A stretch of DNA of 64,000 bases, taken from positions 248,001-312,000 of the forward strand of contig NZ_PQCF01000032.1 in the NCBI RefSeq assembly GCF_002964765.1, read 5' to 3'. The position numbers were made by a program, and so were the translations under genes. The DNA comes from Pseudoalteromonas sp. T1lg88. GTDB lineage: Bacteria; Pseudomonadota; Gammaproteobacteria; Enterobacterales; Alteromonadaceae. The notes below the pieces were generated by a model that made no database searches, was not told the origin of the DNA, and saw only the letters and a program-made list of their open reading frames with translations. Positions 25,133 to 34,421 of this stretch are shown here, piece by piece (positions within the stretch are counted from its first letter, which is position 1; each line of letters begins with the position of its first letter).

Positions 25133-25440
25133 CTATTTACTGCCCAAAGCCGATAAAGGTCGGCTATTATCGCAAAAACTCGACCCGGCCAACAGGGCTA
25201 AGGAAAAATTATTGTTGCTCACCCGAGCTGCCTCTAGGGAGAGGTTTATAAATTGCTAAATTTCCTATAGAGCCAGAATGTAATTTGAGGTCAAAGAGCC
25301 AATTAGATGTTGAGTCCAATAATACCCTGGTTGAGTGGGGGCAAAAACCGTCGCGTGGTGATCCAGATGGCTAAGCCTTAGCAAGGCGTTAGTGAATTCG
25401 GGGAAAGTAAAAAGCCAGCGGGCCGCTGGCTTTTTTATGC
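25133..25440. other. Non-coding region with terminator, upstream of rnt
   Basis: No supported gene; a 78-codon minus-strand frame (25265-25501) runs through the terminator and repeat and is rejected. It presumably contains the rnt promoter. A strong symmetric hairpin sits at its far end (25409-25437). Confidence 0.5.
25409..25437. terminator. Bidirectional intrinsic terminator
   Basis: AAAAGCCAGCGG / CCGCTGGCTTTTTT: perfect stem with A tract before and T tract after, so it can act on both strands. Confidence 0.8.
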
Positions 25441-25442
25441 TT

Positions 25443-25604
25443 ATACCAATTCTGTTAAGTATGTGAGCAGAGATAGCGCTGGATAAATGATGTGATAACA
25501 AGGCGGAATTTTTCTTATGTAGTTATTCTCCATAGAAAAATTCCAACGCCGTTAGCATGATATTTAGCCCGCTAGAATGATTAGCTATTTAAGTGAATTG
25601 GTAT
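25443..25604. repeat. MITE-like repeat element
   Basis: 162-bp unit bounded by 10-bp terminal inverted repeats ATACCAATTC (25443-25452) and GAATTGGTAT (25595-25604). An internal inverted repeat GGAATTTTTCT / AGAAAAATTCC spans about 25504-25543. There is no coding capacity. Elements with these ATACCAATTC ends are, as I recall, widespread in intergenic regions of marine gammaproteobacteria. Its last base forms part of the stop codon of the neighbouring gene. Confidence 0.65.
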
Positions 25605-25963
25605 CACATGTCGCCGGCGGTCTTGGCGTTGACCATGGCGCTGATCTCTGTCCATTCGCCGCGCTGGTATACGGCAATGCGCAGCGGGTGGCCGGCAACA
25701 TTATAAAACAGGGTAAAGCGGTCGATATCGCTGGTGATCTTCAGCGGCTCACCCAGTTTGTCGCTATAGAACGACTGCACCTGGCTGTCACTAAGGCGAG
25801 TGAAACCGTCTAAGACCATAGGGTACTTTTTTTCCACCGTCATGTGGGTTTGAAAATCTTTTGGCAACGGCAAAATAGATAAGTCGGCGTTAGCCTGGTG
25901 GCTGGCGGCCATCAGCAGGCCTGCAAATGTTAAGGTTGCCGCTCGACGAAGCGCGTTGTTCAT
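25604..25963 (-). CDS. Periplasmic hypothetical protein
   Basis: 119 residues with a signal peptide (residues 1-26, cleavage after QANA) and a small mixed domain (SILPLPKDFQTH ... RIAVYQRGEWTEISAMV) with no recognised motif. No cysteine remains in the mature part. The TGA stop uses the first base of the MITE-like repeat end, so the present C-terminus (KTAGDM) may have been set by that insertion. Function unknown. Confidence 0.75.
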   Translation of the reverse strand: MNNALRRAATLTFAGLLMAASHQANADLSILPLPKDFQTHMTVEKKYPMVLDGFTRLSDSQVQSFYSDKLGEPLKITSDIDRFTLFYNVAGHPLRIAVYQRGEWTEISAMVNAKTAGDM

Positions 25964-26128
25964 GGTTTCACTCCATTTATATAAAATTATTAACCTGGAT
26001 TGTAGGTCTAGGGCTTTATTCGTCTTATCCGTGTTAAGGGAATAAATAAGTTACGGCTCAAGCAGTTACTATCCCAGTTCAGGTTTATTACTTATCATAT
26101 ATAAAGTTAACCCATGTTTAACGAAAAA

Positions 26129-28108
26129 TCATGTTATTTGTCCGCGTTTTAGGCCTCGGATAGTAAATCGGGCCGGATGCAGGGCCTGATCAACACGCAA
26201 ACTAAGAGGAAGTGGTTCATCACACAGGCTGGCAACCAGCGCCTCGGCACATATGGGAGCAGTGCATAAACCGCGGGCTCCGAGGCCGGTAAACAGGTGT
26301 AAACCGCTAAACTCGTGCTGCAAGGGCTCAGCTTGCTGCCATACGCCCACACCCAGTTGTGGGAAGGCCTTCATATATTCATGATCTTGTGCATATTGAC
26401 CAAAGAGCGGCAGGTGATCGCTCAAGGTGGCGCGAATGGCCGCCTTAGCGCCTGTGACTGTGCCTAACTCCTCGGTCCAATCACATTCACCATAAAAGTC
26501 GGCAAATTGCTGCCAGTTGGTGTCATTATCCTCGGCGCGAATATCCCGCTCTTTGGTGTCCTTGGTAAAGGTGGCGCCCATGCAATGCGCGCCCTGGCTA
26601 CTTGGGGTGAAGTAACCCTTGTGGCAAAGCACGGTATTAAGTTTGCTTGAAGCCGAGCTGTTTTCCAGATGTGATACTTGCCCGCGCACGCTTTGCAGCG
26701 CCAAGCCTTGACCCGGCAGCAGGCTGTCACTGTGCTCACCCATACAAATAAAGACATCGTCGAACGGGCCGTAGGTTTGTTGCTCACCCTCTAGATACCA
26801 TTGCCCGTCTTGTTGACTCAAAGAGCGGATAGGGGTGTTAAAATTGAGCTCGTGCGCCACCTCTTTACAGGCGGCATCCGCTAAGGCCTGCACCAATTGT
26901 GGCGGGCTCAGCCAGCCACCTTTGGGAATAAACAGGCCACTATAAGGGATATCCACTGCCGCTAATTCACTGGCTTGCTCTGCATCCACCTTGTGAATAA
27001 GCCAGTTAGGCCAGTTATCCTTGGCCACCAAGTTAGCGTGGCGTTTGCGCATCTCATCCTTTACCCCTTGTAACAAGACGCCGCACCATTGGTGATCGAA
27101 GGTGAAACCCTCACTCAGTAATTGATCATACAAGCGTCTGGCGTAGGCAAAGCTGTGGGCAAAGAATTCACTTGAAGGCGACACATCCGCCTGTAGATGC
27201 GGGTAGAGGGCGCCCTGATTATTGTGGGAGGCACCCTGGGCCAGATCGCCGTCGGCGCAAAACAAGGTGGCGGCGATATTGCGGGCGCTAAGACGATGCA
27301 GCAACAGGCTGCTGGCAATGCCGCCGCCGATAATGGCGACCTTATTTAAGGCGCGTGCCTGGCGCTGATAGGGAGCTGGGCAGTTGGCCTGTGCTGTCGG
27401 CGCTGTTAGTTGACCTACTATCATCTCCCGTTTACGGCCATAGCCCTTAACTTTTTTTACCTCAAAGCCTGCATCTTTCAAGCCGCGGCGGACAAAACCG
27501 GCGGCGGTAAAAGTGGCAAAGGTGGCCTGCTCGCGGCCTAAATGAGCCATGGCATCGAACAGGCTTTGTTGCCACATATCCGGGTTTTTACTCGGTGCAA
27601 AGCCGTCTAAAAACCAGGCATCGACCAGTCCGGCGCTGCCATAATTTAGCTGAGCCAATGAGTCCTTTACATCGCCTATCCATAAATCTAGGGTAACATT
27701 GCCAAAGTGCAGACGGTGGCAACCTGGCAGGGCGTCAGGGTACTGGGCCAATAATTGCTCGGCATATTGACTCAGTTGCGGCCAGTTATTCAGGGCCTTG
27801 GACAGATCGACTTTGCGAATGGGAAATTTCTCAAATGAGATAAAATGCAAGCGCTCGGCCTTTTTATCGGCACACTGGGTAAAGCGCTGCCAGGCATTAA
27901 GAAAGTTAAGGCCGGTGCCAAAGCCGGTTTCGGCAATCACAAAATGTTTGCGAGGATGTGATTTTAGTCTCTCATCTATCTGATTATGCTGATAAAATAC
28001 AAAGTCAGATTCGGCCAAGCCGTCTTCGTTGGAAAAATAAACATCGTCAAAGGCATCGGCTACCGGAGTGCCGGTGTCATTAAAATGGATAGTCGCGTGG
28101 GTGATCAT
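26129..28108 (-). CDS. mnmC: Bifunctional tRNA wobble-uridine enzyme MnmC
   Basis: 659 residues, normal for full-length MnmC. The N-terminal SAM methyltransferase (MnmC2, about 1-240) shows AETGFGTGLNFLNAW and DAWFLDGFAPSKNPDMW. The C-terminal FAD oxidoreductase (MnmC1, about 255-659) has the dinucleotide fold VAIIGGGIASSLLLHRL. It converts cmnm5s2U to nm5s2U and then mnm5s2U at position 34 of several tRNAs. It stands alone on the minus strand, divergent from fabB with about 190 bases between. Confidence 0.96.
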   Translation of the reverse strand: MITHATIHFNDTGTPVADAFDDVYFSNEDGLAESDFVFYQHNQIDERLKSHPRKHFVIAETGFGTGLNFLNAWQRFTQCADKKAERLHFISFEKFPIRKVDLSKALNNWPQLSQYAEQLLAQYPDALPGCHRLHFGNVTLDLWIGDVKDSLAQLNYGSAGLVDAWFLDGFAPSKNPDMWQQSLFDAMAHLGREQATFATFTAAGFVRRGLKDAGFEVKKVKGYGRKREMIVGQLTAPTAQANCPAPYQRQARALNKVAIIGGGIASSLLLHRLSARNIAATLFCADGDLAQGASHNNQGALYPHLQADVSPSSEFFAHSFAYARRLYDQLLSEGFTFDHQWCGVLLQGVKDEMRKRHANLVAKDNWPNWLIHKVDAEQASELAAVDIPYSGLFIPKGGWLSPPQLVQALADAACKEVAHELNFNTPIRSLSQQDGQWYLEGEQQTYGPFDDVFICMGEHSDSLLPGQGLALQSVRGQVSHLENSSASSKLNTVLCHKGYFTPSSQGAHCMGATFTKDTKERDIRAEDNDTNWQQFADFYGECDWTEELGTVTGAKAAIRATLSDHLPLFGQYAQDHEYMKAFPQLGVGVWQQAEPLQHEFSGLHLFTGLGARGLCTAPICAEALVASLCDEPLPLSLRVDQALHPARFTIRGLKRGQIT

Positions 28109-28206
28109 GAAGACTCAAGGCTTAACAGTTTGGCCGCTATTTTAACGTCTTTAGGGCGGCACGTATATTGTCACCAAAAGATCATCGCGACATGCTTGAA
28201 AAGTTC

Positions 28207-28224
28207 AGAGTACAGATGTACGCT
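28207..28224. promoter_or_regulatory. FabR-like operator upstream of fabB
   Basis: AGAGTACAGATGTACGCT is an imperfect palindrome close to the enterobacterial FabR operator pattern (AGCGTACA..TGTACGCT, from memory). A second weaker palindrome GCGT..ACGC lies at 28252-28266. FabR represses unsaturated fatty acid synthesis genes such as fabA and fabB. Confidence 0.6.
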
Positions 28225-28295
28225 GGAATGACCACTTTGTAGGACATTTGCGCGTACACTACACGCAATTTAGGAATAAGCTAGGGTAAATTCTC

Positions 28296-29510
28296 ATGAG
28301 AAGAGCCGTAATTACGGGTATCGGTGTAGTTTCAAGCATCGGTAATAATAAAGAAGAAGTATTAGAGTCTTTAAAAACGGGCAAAAGCGGTATCGCTTTT
28401 AACCCAGAGTTTGCTGAATACAACCTTCGTAGCCAGGTTTCTGGCAGCATCGACTTAGATGTGAAAGAGCACGTTGATCGCAAAGCATTCCGTTTTATGG
28501 GTGATGCGGCAGCCTATGCTTATATTTCTATGGCTCAGGCGATTGCCGATGCCAAACTAACGGATGAGCAAGTATCTAACGAGCGCACCGGCCTTATCGT
28601 TGGCTCAGGTGGCGGTTCATCTAAGTACCAGGTTGAAGCGGCAGACACCTTGCGCGAAAAAGGCGTTAAGCGTGTAGGTCCTTACATGGTTCCTCGTACC
28701 ATGGCGAGCACCACTTCTGCGTGTTTGGCCACTCCTTTTAAAATTAAAGGTGTTAACTACTCAATCAGCTCGGCTTGTGCCACTTCTGCACACTGTATCG
28801 GTCACGCGGTTGAGCAAATCCAGCTGGGTAAACAAGACGTGATCTTCGCCGGTGGTGGTGAAGAGCTACACTGGACCCTAGCAATGGAATTCGACGCCAT
28901 GGGTGCCTTGTCTACCAAGTACAACGAGACACCTGAAAAAGCATCACGCACCTATGACGCTAACCGTGACGGTTTCGTTATCTCTGGTGGTGGCGGTATC
29001 GTGGTTGTTGAAGAGCTAGAGCATGCCCTTGCTCGTGGCGCGCACATCTACGCTGAAATCACGGGTTACGGTGCCACTTCTGATGGTTACGACATGGTAG
29101 CTCCTTCGGGTGAAGGTGCGGTACGTTGTATGCGCCAAGCCATGCAAGACCTGGACACGCCGGTTGATTACCTGAACACGCACGGCACTTCAACGCCTGT
29201 AGGTGATGTAAAAGAGCTGGGTGCGATTCAAGAAGTGTTCGGTGGCAACTCACCTGCTATCAGTGCAACCAAGGCGATGACGGGTCACGCTCTAGGCGCT
29301 GCCGGTGTACACGAAGCAATTTACTCATTGCTAATGCTTGAGAACAACTTCGTAGCACCGTCTATCAATATCGACGAGCTGGATGAGCAGGCACAAGGCC
29401 TGGACATTGTGACCGAGCGTCGCGATGTTGAGCTTAACACCGTGATGTCTAACAGCTTCGGTTTTGGTGGCACCAACGCGACCCTGGTAATGAGCAAGTA
29501 CAAAGCTTAA
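28296..29510 (+). CDS. fabB: 3-oxoacyl-ACP synthase I (FabB)
   Basis: 404 residues, thiolase fold. Nucleophile Cys in [11 protein letters not shown] (about residue 163), catalytic His in [11 protein letters not shown] and His in [14 protein letters not shown], so the C-H-H triad is complete; the C-terminal [10 protein letters not shown] loop is typical. It elongates acyl-ACP and is needed at the unsaturated branch. A FabR-like site lies 70-90 bases upstream and an intrinsic terminator directly downstream, so it is a single-gene unit. Confidence 0.97.
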   Translation: MRRAVITGIGVVSSIGNNKEEVLESLKTGKSGIAFNPEFAEYNLRSQVSGSIDLDVKEHVDRKAFRFMGDAAAYAYISMAQAIADAKLTDEQVSNERTGLIVGSGGGSSKYQVEAADTLREKGVKRVGPYMVPRTMASTTSACLATPFKIKGVNYSISSACATSAHCIGHAVEQIQLGKQDVIFAGGGEELHWTLAMEFDAMGALSTKYNETPEKASRTYDANRDGFVISGGGGIVVVEELEHALARGAHIYAEITGYGATSDGYDMVAPSGEGAVRCMRQAMQDLDTPVDYLNTHGTSTPVGDVKELGAIQEVFGGNSPAISATKAMTGHALGAAGVHEAIYSLLMLENNFVAPSINIDELDEQAQGLDIVTERRDVELNTVMSNSFGFGGTNATLVMSKYKA

Positions 29511-29530
29511 TACCGACCTGAGTTTGCAGA

Positions 29531-29557
29531 AAAAGCCACGCAATTGCGTGGCTTTTT
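29531..29557 (+). terminator. Intrinsic terminator after fabB
   Basis: AAAAGCCACGCAA / TTGCGTGGCTTTTTT stem and T run, 20 bases after the fabB stop. Confidence 0.88.
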
Positions 29558-29615
29558 TGCTTTGTGGCAGCAGCATGATTAAAATAGCGCTCCGCTAGTC
29601 CCTCTGGGAAGAAAA

Positions 29616-30731
29616 ATGAAAATATTAGCAGATCAAAATATGCCCCTTGTGGATGCCTTTTTTGCCCCTCTGGGCGAGATTGAGCGATTCGATGGCAGGG
29701 CCTTGACTCCAGAAATGGTCAAGGATGCGGACGTATTACTAACGCGCTCGGTGACCCAGGTTAATGCCGAGTTGTTGGCGCAAAATACCAGCTTAAAGTT
29801 TGTCGGCACCGCCACCATAGGCGTCGATCATATAGATCAAGCTTACTTAGCCGAGCGTCAGGTGCCTTTTGCCAGTGCTCCGGGTTGTAATGCGGTGGCC
29901 GTAGCCGAATATGTGCTCAGTGCGGTGTTTGCCCTAGCGCAAGAGCAGCATTTTTCTGTGTTCGACAAAACCATTGCCATTGTTGGTGTCGGTAATATCG
30001 GCCAGTGTCTGGCGGATAAACTCGCCGCTATCGGCGTGAAAACTCTTTTGGTCGACCCGCCGAGACAGACGCGCGGCGATGTCGGAGACTGGCACAGCCT
30101 GGAAACAGCCCTAGCCGAGGCCGATATCATCACCTTTCATGTGCCCCTGGTTAAAGACGGCGAGCATTGCACCTATCATTTACTCGATAAGCAGCGCATC
30201 GATGCATTGAGTGAAGGTAAAATTCTGATCAATGCCAGCCGTGGTGATGTGATAGACAATCAGGCCCTGTTAGCGCGTCAGCAAGCCGAGGATGACTTAT
30301 GCTTGGTATTGGATGTGTGGGAAAACGAGCCGGATATTCTCGAAGAGCTGTTGCCCTATGTAGAGCTGGCGACGGTGCATATTGCCGGACATACGCTGGA
30401 GGGCAAGGGCCGTGGTACCTTGATGCTATATCAAGCCTTGTGTCAGCACCTAGATCTGACACCCAACAGTGATTTAGCGCAGCATTTGCCGACACCAAGC
30501 CTGACTCAGCTTACTCTAAGCGAGAGCTGGAGTAAGGAGGAGCTTGGCGCCCTGGTACACCTAATTTACGATGTGCGTCGTGATGACGCCATTTTACGTG
30601 CACAACTGCATAGCCATGGCTTTGATCTGTTGCGCAAAACCTATCCGGTTCGCCGCGAGCTCAGCACCTTGACGCTCAGCGGTAGTAACCCTTACCTGAG
30701 CGCCTTGGCAGCGTTTGGGTTTAGTATTTAA
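29616..30731 (+). CDS. pdxB: Erythronate-4-phosphate dehydrogenase
   Basis: 371 residues. NAD-binding motif VGVGNIGQCLADKL (about 125), the family segments GTATIGVDHID and APGCNAVAVAEYV, Arg in NASRGDVID, Glu in VWENEP, His in HIAGHTLEGKGRG. The C-terminal dimerisation extension of PdxB is present, distinguishing it from other D-2-hydroxyacid dehydrogenases. Second step of DXP-dependent vitamin B6 synthesis. It is followed after 17 bases by asd, the usual order in this group. Confidence 0.96.
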   Translation: MKILADQNMPLVDAFFAPLGEIERFDGRALTPEMVKDADVLLTRSVTQVNAELLAQNTSLKFVGTATIGVDHIDQAYLAERQVPFASAPGCNAVAVAEYVLSAVFALAQEQHFSVFDKTIAIVGVGNIGQCLADKLAAIGVKTLLVDPPRQTRGDVGDWHSLETALAEADIITFHVPLVKDGEHCTYHLLDKQRIDALSEGKILINASRGDVIDNQALLARQQAEDDLCLVLDVWENEPDILEELLPYVELATVHIAGHTLEGKGRGTLMLYQALCQHLDLTPNSDLAQHLPTPSLTQLTLSESWSKEELGALVHLIYDVRRDDAILRAQLHSHGFDLLRKTYPVRRELSTLTLSGSNPYLSALAAFGFSI

Positions 30732-30748
30732 CGCCTTGAGGAAGAGAT

Positions 30749-31765
30749 ATGTCGCAAAAATATAATGTCGCGGTATTGGGCGCCACTGGTTTAGTGGGTC
30801 GTCAAATCATAGAGACCTTGGCGGAAAGAAAATTTCCGGTTGATCAACTGTTCCCATTGGCCAGCAGCCGCTCTGCGGGTGAAGAGATTGAATTCAACGG
30901 CGAAACCATAGAAGTACTTGATGTTGAGCAGTTCGACTTTGCCAATGCGCATATTGGCTTGTTCTCGGCCGGTGGCAGTGTGTCTGAAAAATACGCGCCC
31001 ATCGCTGCAGAGGCTGGGTGTGTGGTTATCGACAATACCTCACAATTCCGTTACGACTATGATGTGCCTCTGGTTGTGCCGGAAGTGAATGCGGCCAGTC
31101 TGGCGGATTTCCGTAACCGCAATATTATTGCCAACCCAAATTGTTCAACCATCCAGATGCTGGTGGCGCTTAAGCCAATTTATGATGCTTATGGCATTGA
31201 ACGCATTAATGTCTCTACTTACCAGGCGGTGTCGGGCGCAGGTAAAGAAGCGGTTGACGAGCTGGCAAAGCAAACCGCTAACCTGATGAATGGTCGTCCA
31301 CTGGACAATAAGGTTTTCACCAAGCAAATGGCGTTTAACGTTATTCCGCAAATCGATGCCTTTGAAGACAACGGCTATACGCGCGAAGAAATGAAAATGG
31401 TGTGGGAAACGCAGAAGATCCTGGGTGATGAAACCGTAATGGTGAACCCAACGGCGGTGCGCGTGCCGGTATTCTTCGGTCATGCCGAGGCCATTCATTT
31501 AGAAACCCGGATGCCGGTGGACGTTGAGCACGTTAAGCAGTTATTACAGGATGCCCCGGGTGTTGAGCTTATCGAAGACGAGCATGATTACCCAACGCCG
31601 GTATCCGATGCCAGCGGCAACGACAGTGTTTATGTCGGCCGTGTGCGTCAGGATATTTCTCATCCGCATGGCTTAAATATGTGGGTGGTGAGTGATAACA
31701 CCCGTAAAGGTGCGGCTACCAACAGCGTACAGATTGCTGAAGAGCTGATCGCTCATTATCTTTGA
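30749..31765 (+). CDS. asd: Aspartate-semialdehyde dehydrogenase
   Basis: 338 residues. NADP-binding GATGLVGRQ at residue 10, catalytic Cys in NPNCSTIQ (about 132), substrate Arg and His region in VRVPVFFGHAEAIHLE. In E. coli the gene here is usg, an inactive paralogue; this one keeps the Cys and so looks functional. It reduces aspartyl phosphate on the path to lysine, threonine and methionine. GAGGAAGAG precedes the ATG; likely co-transcribed with pdxB. Confidence 0.93.
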   Translation: MSQKYNVAVLGATGLVGRQIIETLAERKFPVDQLFPLASSRSAGEEIEFNGETIEVLDVEQFDFANAHIGLFSAGGSVSEKYAPIAAEAGCVVIDNTSQFRYDYDVPLVVPEVNAASLADFRNRNIIANPNCSTIQMLVALKPIYDAYGIERINVSTYQAVSGAGKEAVDELAKQTANLMNGRPLDNKVFTKQMAFNVIPQIDAFEDNGYTREEMKMVWETQKILGDETVMVNPTAVRVPVFFGHAEAIHLETRMPVDVEHVKQLLQDAPGVELIEDEHDYPTPVSDASGNDSVYVGRVRQDISHPHGLNMWVVSDNTRKGAATNSVQIAEELIAHYL

Positions 31766-31802
31766 TATCAGCGGCACAGGTTGTCGACCTTTGCCGCTAT
31801 GG

Positions 31803-31876
31803 TTGTAGGTCGGCATTCTATGCCGACAAAATCCTCAATTAATATCACCATGTCGGCGCACAGCACCGACCTACAA
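31803..31876. repeat. REP/BIME-like inverted pair
   Basis: TTGTAGGTCGG (31803-31813) and CCGACCTACAA (31866-31876) face each other, each next to a short GTCGGCAT/ATGCCGAC-type stem. This resembles paired REP units (BIME) between genes. Confidence 0.65.
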
Positions 31877-31879
31877 GAG

Positions 31880-31899
31880 AGCGGCTAATGGCCGCTTTT
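31880..31899 (+). terminator. Intrinsic terminator after asd
   Basis: AGCGGC / GCCGCT stem with a 5-base loop and TTTTC after it. The rest of the 350-base gap before fimV holds the BIME pair and an AT-rich stretch presumably containing the fimV promoter. Confidence 0.6.
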
Positions 31900-32112
31900 C
31901 TTATACATATCAAGCGCTTCGTTCTAGATTTAAATTGCCTCACTGGTCGTGGATATTCGCCAATATCTGGTTTATAGTTTGCAAGTGGAATAATACTTGC
32001 TGTTACTTGCCATAAATTGCAATAAAGCACAAAAATAACAACGAATCGTCAAAAAATGCTCGTTTGCCCACAGCCCCGCAAATAAAGCACTTAACGTTAG
32101 TAAAGGAAAAGC

Positions 32113-34353
32113 ATGCGCTCTCTAGTTACCCTGTTTTTTTTACTCCTGGCCTTAAGCCATGCTGGTGCCAGTGCGCAAAGCACCGAGAACCGTGACCCGG
32201 AAGGGGCTGATAATAGCGAGCAAATTCGTGCTATCGGGCCGATTAAACCGAGCGATACCCTGTGGCGTATTGCCGCCAGGGTGCGCCCGGACAATTCGGT
32301 GACCATGTATCAGGTGATGGTGGCACTGTATGAAAAGAATCCAAACTCCTTCCTGGATAACAATCTTAACCATATGCGTGACGGCGCTTACTTACAGATA
32401 CCGTCGATGCGGGAAATTCGCACCATAGATCCGCTTTTGGCCAAGGCCAAATCGGAGCAAGACGATAAGTTGTGGGCCAAGATCAGAACTGCGGGTACAA
32501 CCGCAAGTGTTAAAACCGGTAGGGTGCGTCAACAGCAGGCAGCACAAGCAAAACGTGAATTGGAATTAGAGATTGAGCGACTCAAGCAAGAGCAAAATGA
32601 GCGCTTAGTCGAGTTACAACAGCAGCTTAGCGCTTCGGTAAGCAATGCCGAGTCGATCCTCGCCGACAATGAGCGTCTACGTGCGCAATTGCAGAAAATT
32701 ACCGATCAGCTTATTCAGGTTCAGGCCCTGCTTGATGAAAAAGATGCCGAGCTGCAACAACAGCTGCAGCAGTTTATGGCCGAGCGTAAGGCCATGGCGC
32801 GACAACAGCAAATTCAACAGGAGCAAAACGCCAACTGGTTTAATGCGTTGCCCGGCTGGTTGACTTGGTTGCTGATGATGACGTTGCCGGTTTTAGCCAT
32901 TGTGGCGCTGGTGGTGGTGTTTTTGAAAAAGCGAAGCAAGGAAGAAGCGCCTAGCCCGGTGGCAGCAGAACCATTGACCGCCGAGACTCAAGCAGTTGCC
33001 GCGGCTCAGCCCTTAAACGAGCCGAATGAAGTGGATTTTGCCGCTAATTCCAAGGAAGAGAACGTCGAGGAAAAGAACGCCAAGGCAGAAATCAGCCAAG
33101 AAGAAGCAGTATTCCAGCAGAGCTCTGATTTACCGAGCATTGATGCCGATACCTATGTCGAGACCGATAAACCGGTGTCACTAAGTGACAATCTGGACGC
33201 GCTGAGCGATGCAGAAATTAATGACTTATTTGTCACTAAGGTGCCGGCGAACGAAGAGCTAGATAAGGATGAGGTTCAGGGCGAAGACAAGGAGCTTTCA
33301 GCCGAGCTGTCGGCCGAGCTTTCAGCTGAACTTTTACCGGAAGATTTACCCGAGCATGCGGCAAGGGTAGAAGACGAGTTTTTACCTGAGGATTTATCCC
33401 AGCCTTTGACAGATCTTGCTCCTGAGCCTTCAGCTGAGCTCTTGCCAGAAGAGGTTGCCGATGAATTCGAAATTGATCAGCCGCTAGCTGGTGTACAGGG
33501 TGAAGATGATGAACATTCAGGCGCTTCATCCGCCGAGCTTTCAGCTAAACTTTCAGCTGAACTTTTACCGGAAGATTTACCCGAGCATGCGGCAAAGGCA
33601 GACGACGAGTTTTTACCTGAGGATTTAGCGGAGCCTTCTCCTGAGCCTTCCGCCGAGATCTTAGTGGAAGAAGTTGCCGATGAGTTCGATATCGATGCTC
33701 TGTTGGCGGCGGACTACGACGAAGACTCGGCCCTTGACGATGAGCAAATGGATGAAGCGTTTCTTGAGGATATCAGTGACACGGATTTCGATGCCATGCT
33801 TAACGAATTGGCAGAGTCACCGACTCAGTCAAGGGAGCAGCTGCCGGAACGGGACGATATTCCTGGTGATGTAGACTTGCAGGCATTGATGCAAGATGCG
33901 GATGATGATCTCGCCGATCTTGAACCCATCAATGATGGCCTTGTTGATGCGTTTAGCCAAGCCTCTGATGAAGCTGCAAGTGATGGTCAAAGTGAAGACG
34001 AAACCGAGCTGGCGGCCGCACCACAAAAAATAGAAGCGGGCAGCGCAGGTCAGTATGTGGAAATCGATGATCTGCTGGCGCAAAGCGATGACGCCGAACT
34101 CGTTGAGGAGCCTTATAAAGACGCCAATATGGATGTGGGCCTGGGCGAGTTTGATGATTTGCTCGAAGATACTGCGAAAACAGATGTCGATACCGAGGAC
34201 GGCGGTTATAGCGCTAAACTGGATTTGGCCCGTGCCTATCTGGAAATCGATGATCTTGACTCGGCACTGGAGGCGCTGCAAGAGGTGCTTGATAATGGCC
34301 CGCAAACCCTGCAGCAAGAAGCACTGGCACTGAAAGAGCGGCTTCAAAGATAA
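32113..34353 (+). CDS. fimV: FimV/HubP-like polar LysM-TPR protein
   Basis: 746 residues. Signal peptide (1-22), a periplasmic LysM-like FimV core (IKPSDTLWRIAARVRPD ... LQIPS, about 40-100), coiled coil (about 130-235), one membrane span (about 248-270), then a long acidic cytoplasmic region. The C-terminal FimV TPR cap (AKLDLARAYLEIDDLDSALE) ends the protein. FimV/HubP proteins organise the cell pole, chemoreceptors, flagella and type IV pili. The acidic region carries a 231-bp (77-codon) tandem duplication. It lies between asd and truA as in other gammaproteobacteria. Confidence 0.92.
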   Translation: MRSLVTLFFLLLALSHAGASAQSTENRDPEGADNSEQIRAIGPIKPSDTLWRIAARVRPDNSVTMYQVMVALYEKNPNSFLDNNLNHMRDGAYLQIPSMREIRTIDPLLAKAKSEQDDKLWAKIRTAGTTASVKTGRVRQQQAAQAKRELELEIERLKQEQNERLVELQQQLSASVSNAESILADNERLRAQLQKITDQLIQVQALLDEKDAELQQQLQQFMAERKAMARQQQIQQEQNANWFNALPGWLTWLLMMTLPVLAIVALVVVFLKKRSKEEAPSPVAAEPLTAETQAVAAAQPLNEPNEVDFAANSKEENVEEKNAKAEISQEEAVFQQSSDLPSIDADTYVETDKPVSLSDNLDALSDAEINDLFVTKVPANEELDKDEVQGEDKELSAELSAELSAELLPEDLPEHAARVEDEFLPEDLSQPLTDLAPEPSAELLPEEVADEFEIDQPLAGVQGEDDEHSGASSAELSAKLSAELLPEDLPEHAAKADDEFLPEDLAEPSPEPSAEILVEEVADEFDIDALLAADYDEDSALDDEQMDEAFLEDISDTDFDAMLNELAESPTQSREQLPERDDIPGDVDLQALMQDADDDLADLEPINDGLVDAFSQASDEAASDGQSEDETELAAAPQKIEAGSAGQYVEIDDLLAQSDDAELVEEPYKDANMDVGLGEFDDLLEDTAKTDVDTEDGGYSAKLDLARAYLEIDDLDSALEALQEVLDNGPQTLQQEALALKERLQR
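33319..33650 (+). repeat. 231-bp internal tandem duplication in fimV
   Basis: The block starting CTTTCAGCTGAACTTTTACC at 33319 recurs almost identically at 33550, exactly 231 bases (77 codons) later, encoding LPEDLPEHAA...DEFLPEDL twice. The flanking AEL-type motif also repeats in short register, so the region is prone to slippage and length change. Confidence 0.8.
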
Positions 34354-34421
34354 GCGCCTTGGCGTGATTGCTAACCCCTAATAAGCAGCCGGATTAGCTA
34401 TTTAGGGCCAGAGCAGATAAA

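Noticed and set aside
25265-25501. 78-codon minus-strand frame
   Set aside because: Runs through a strong terminator and into the MITE-like repeat.
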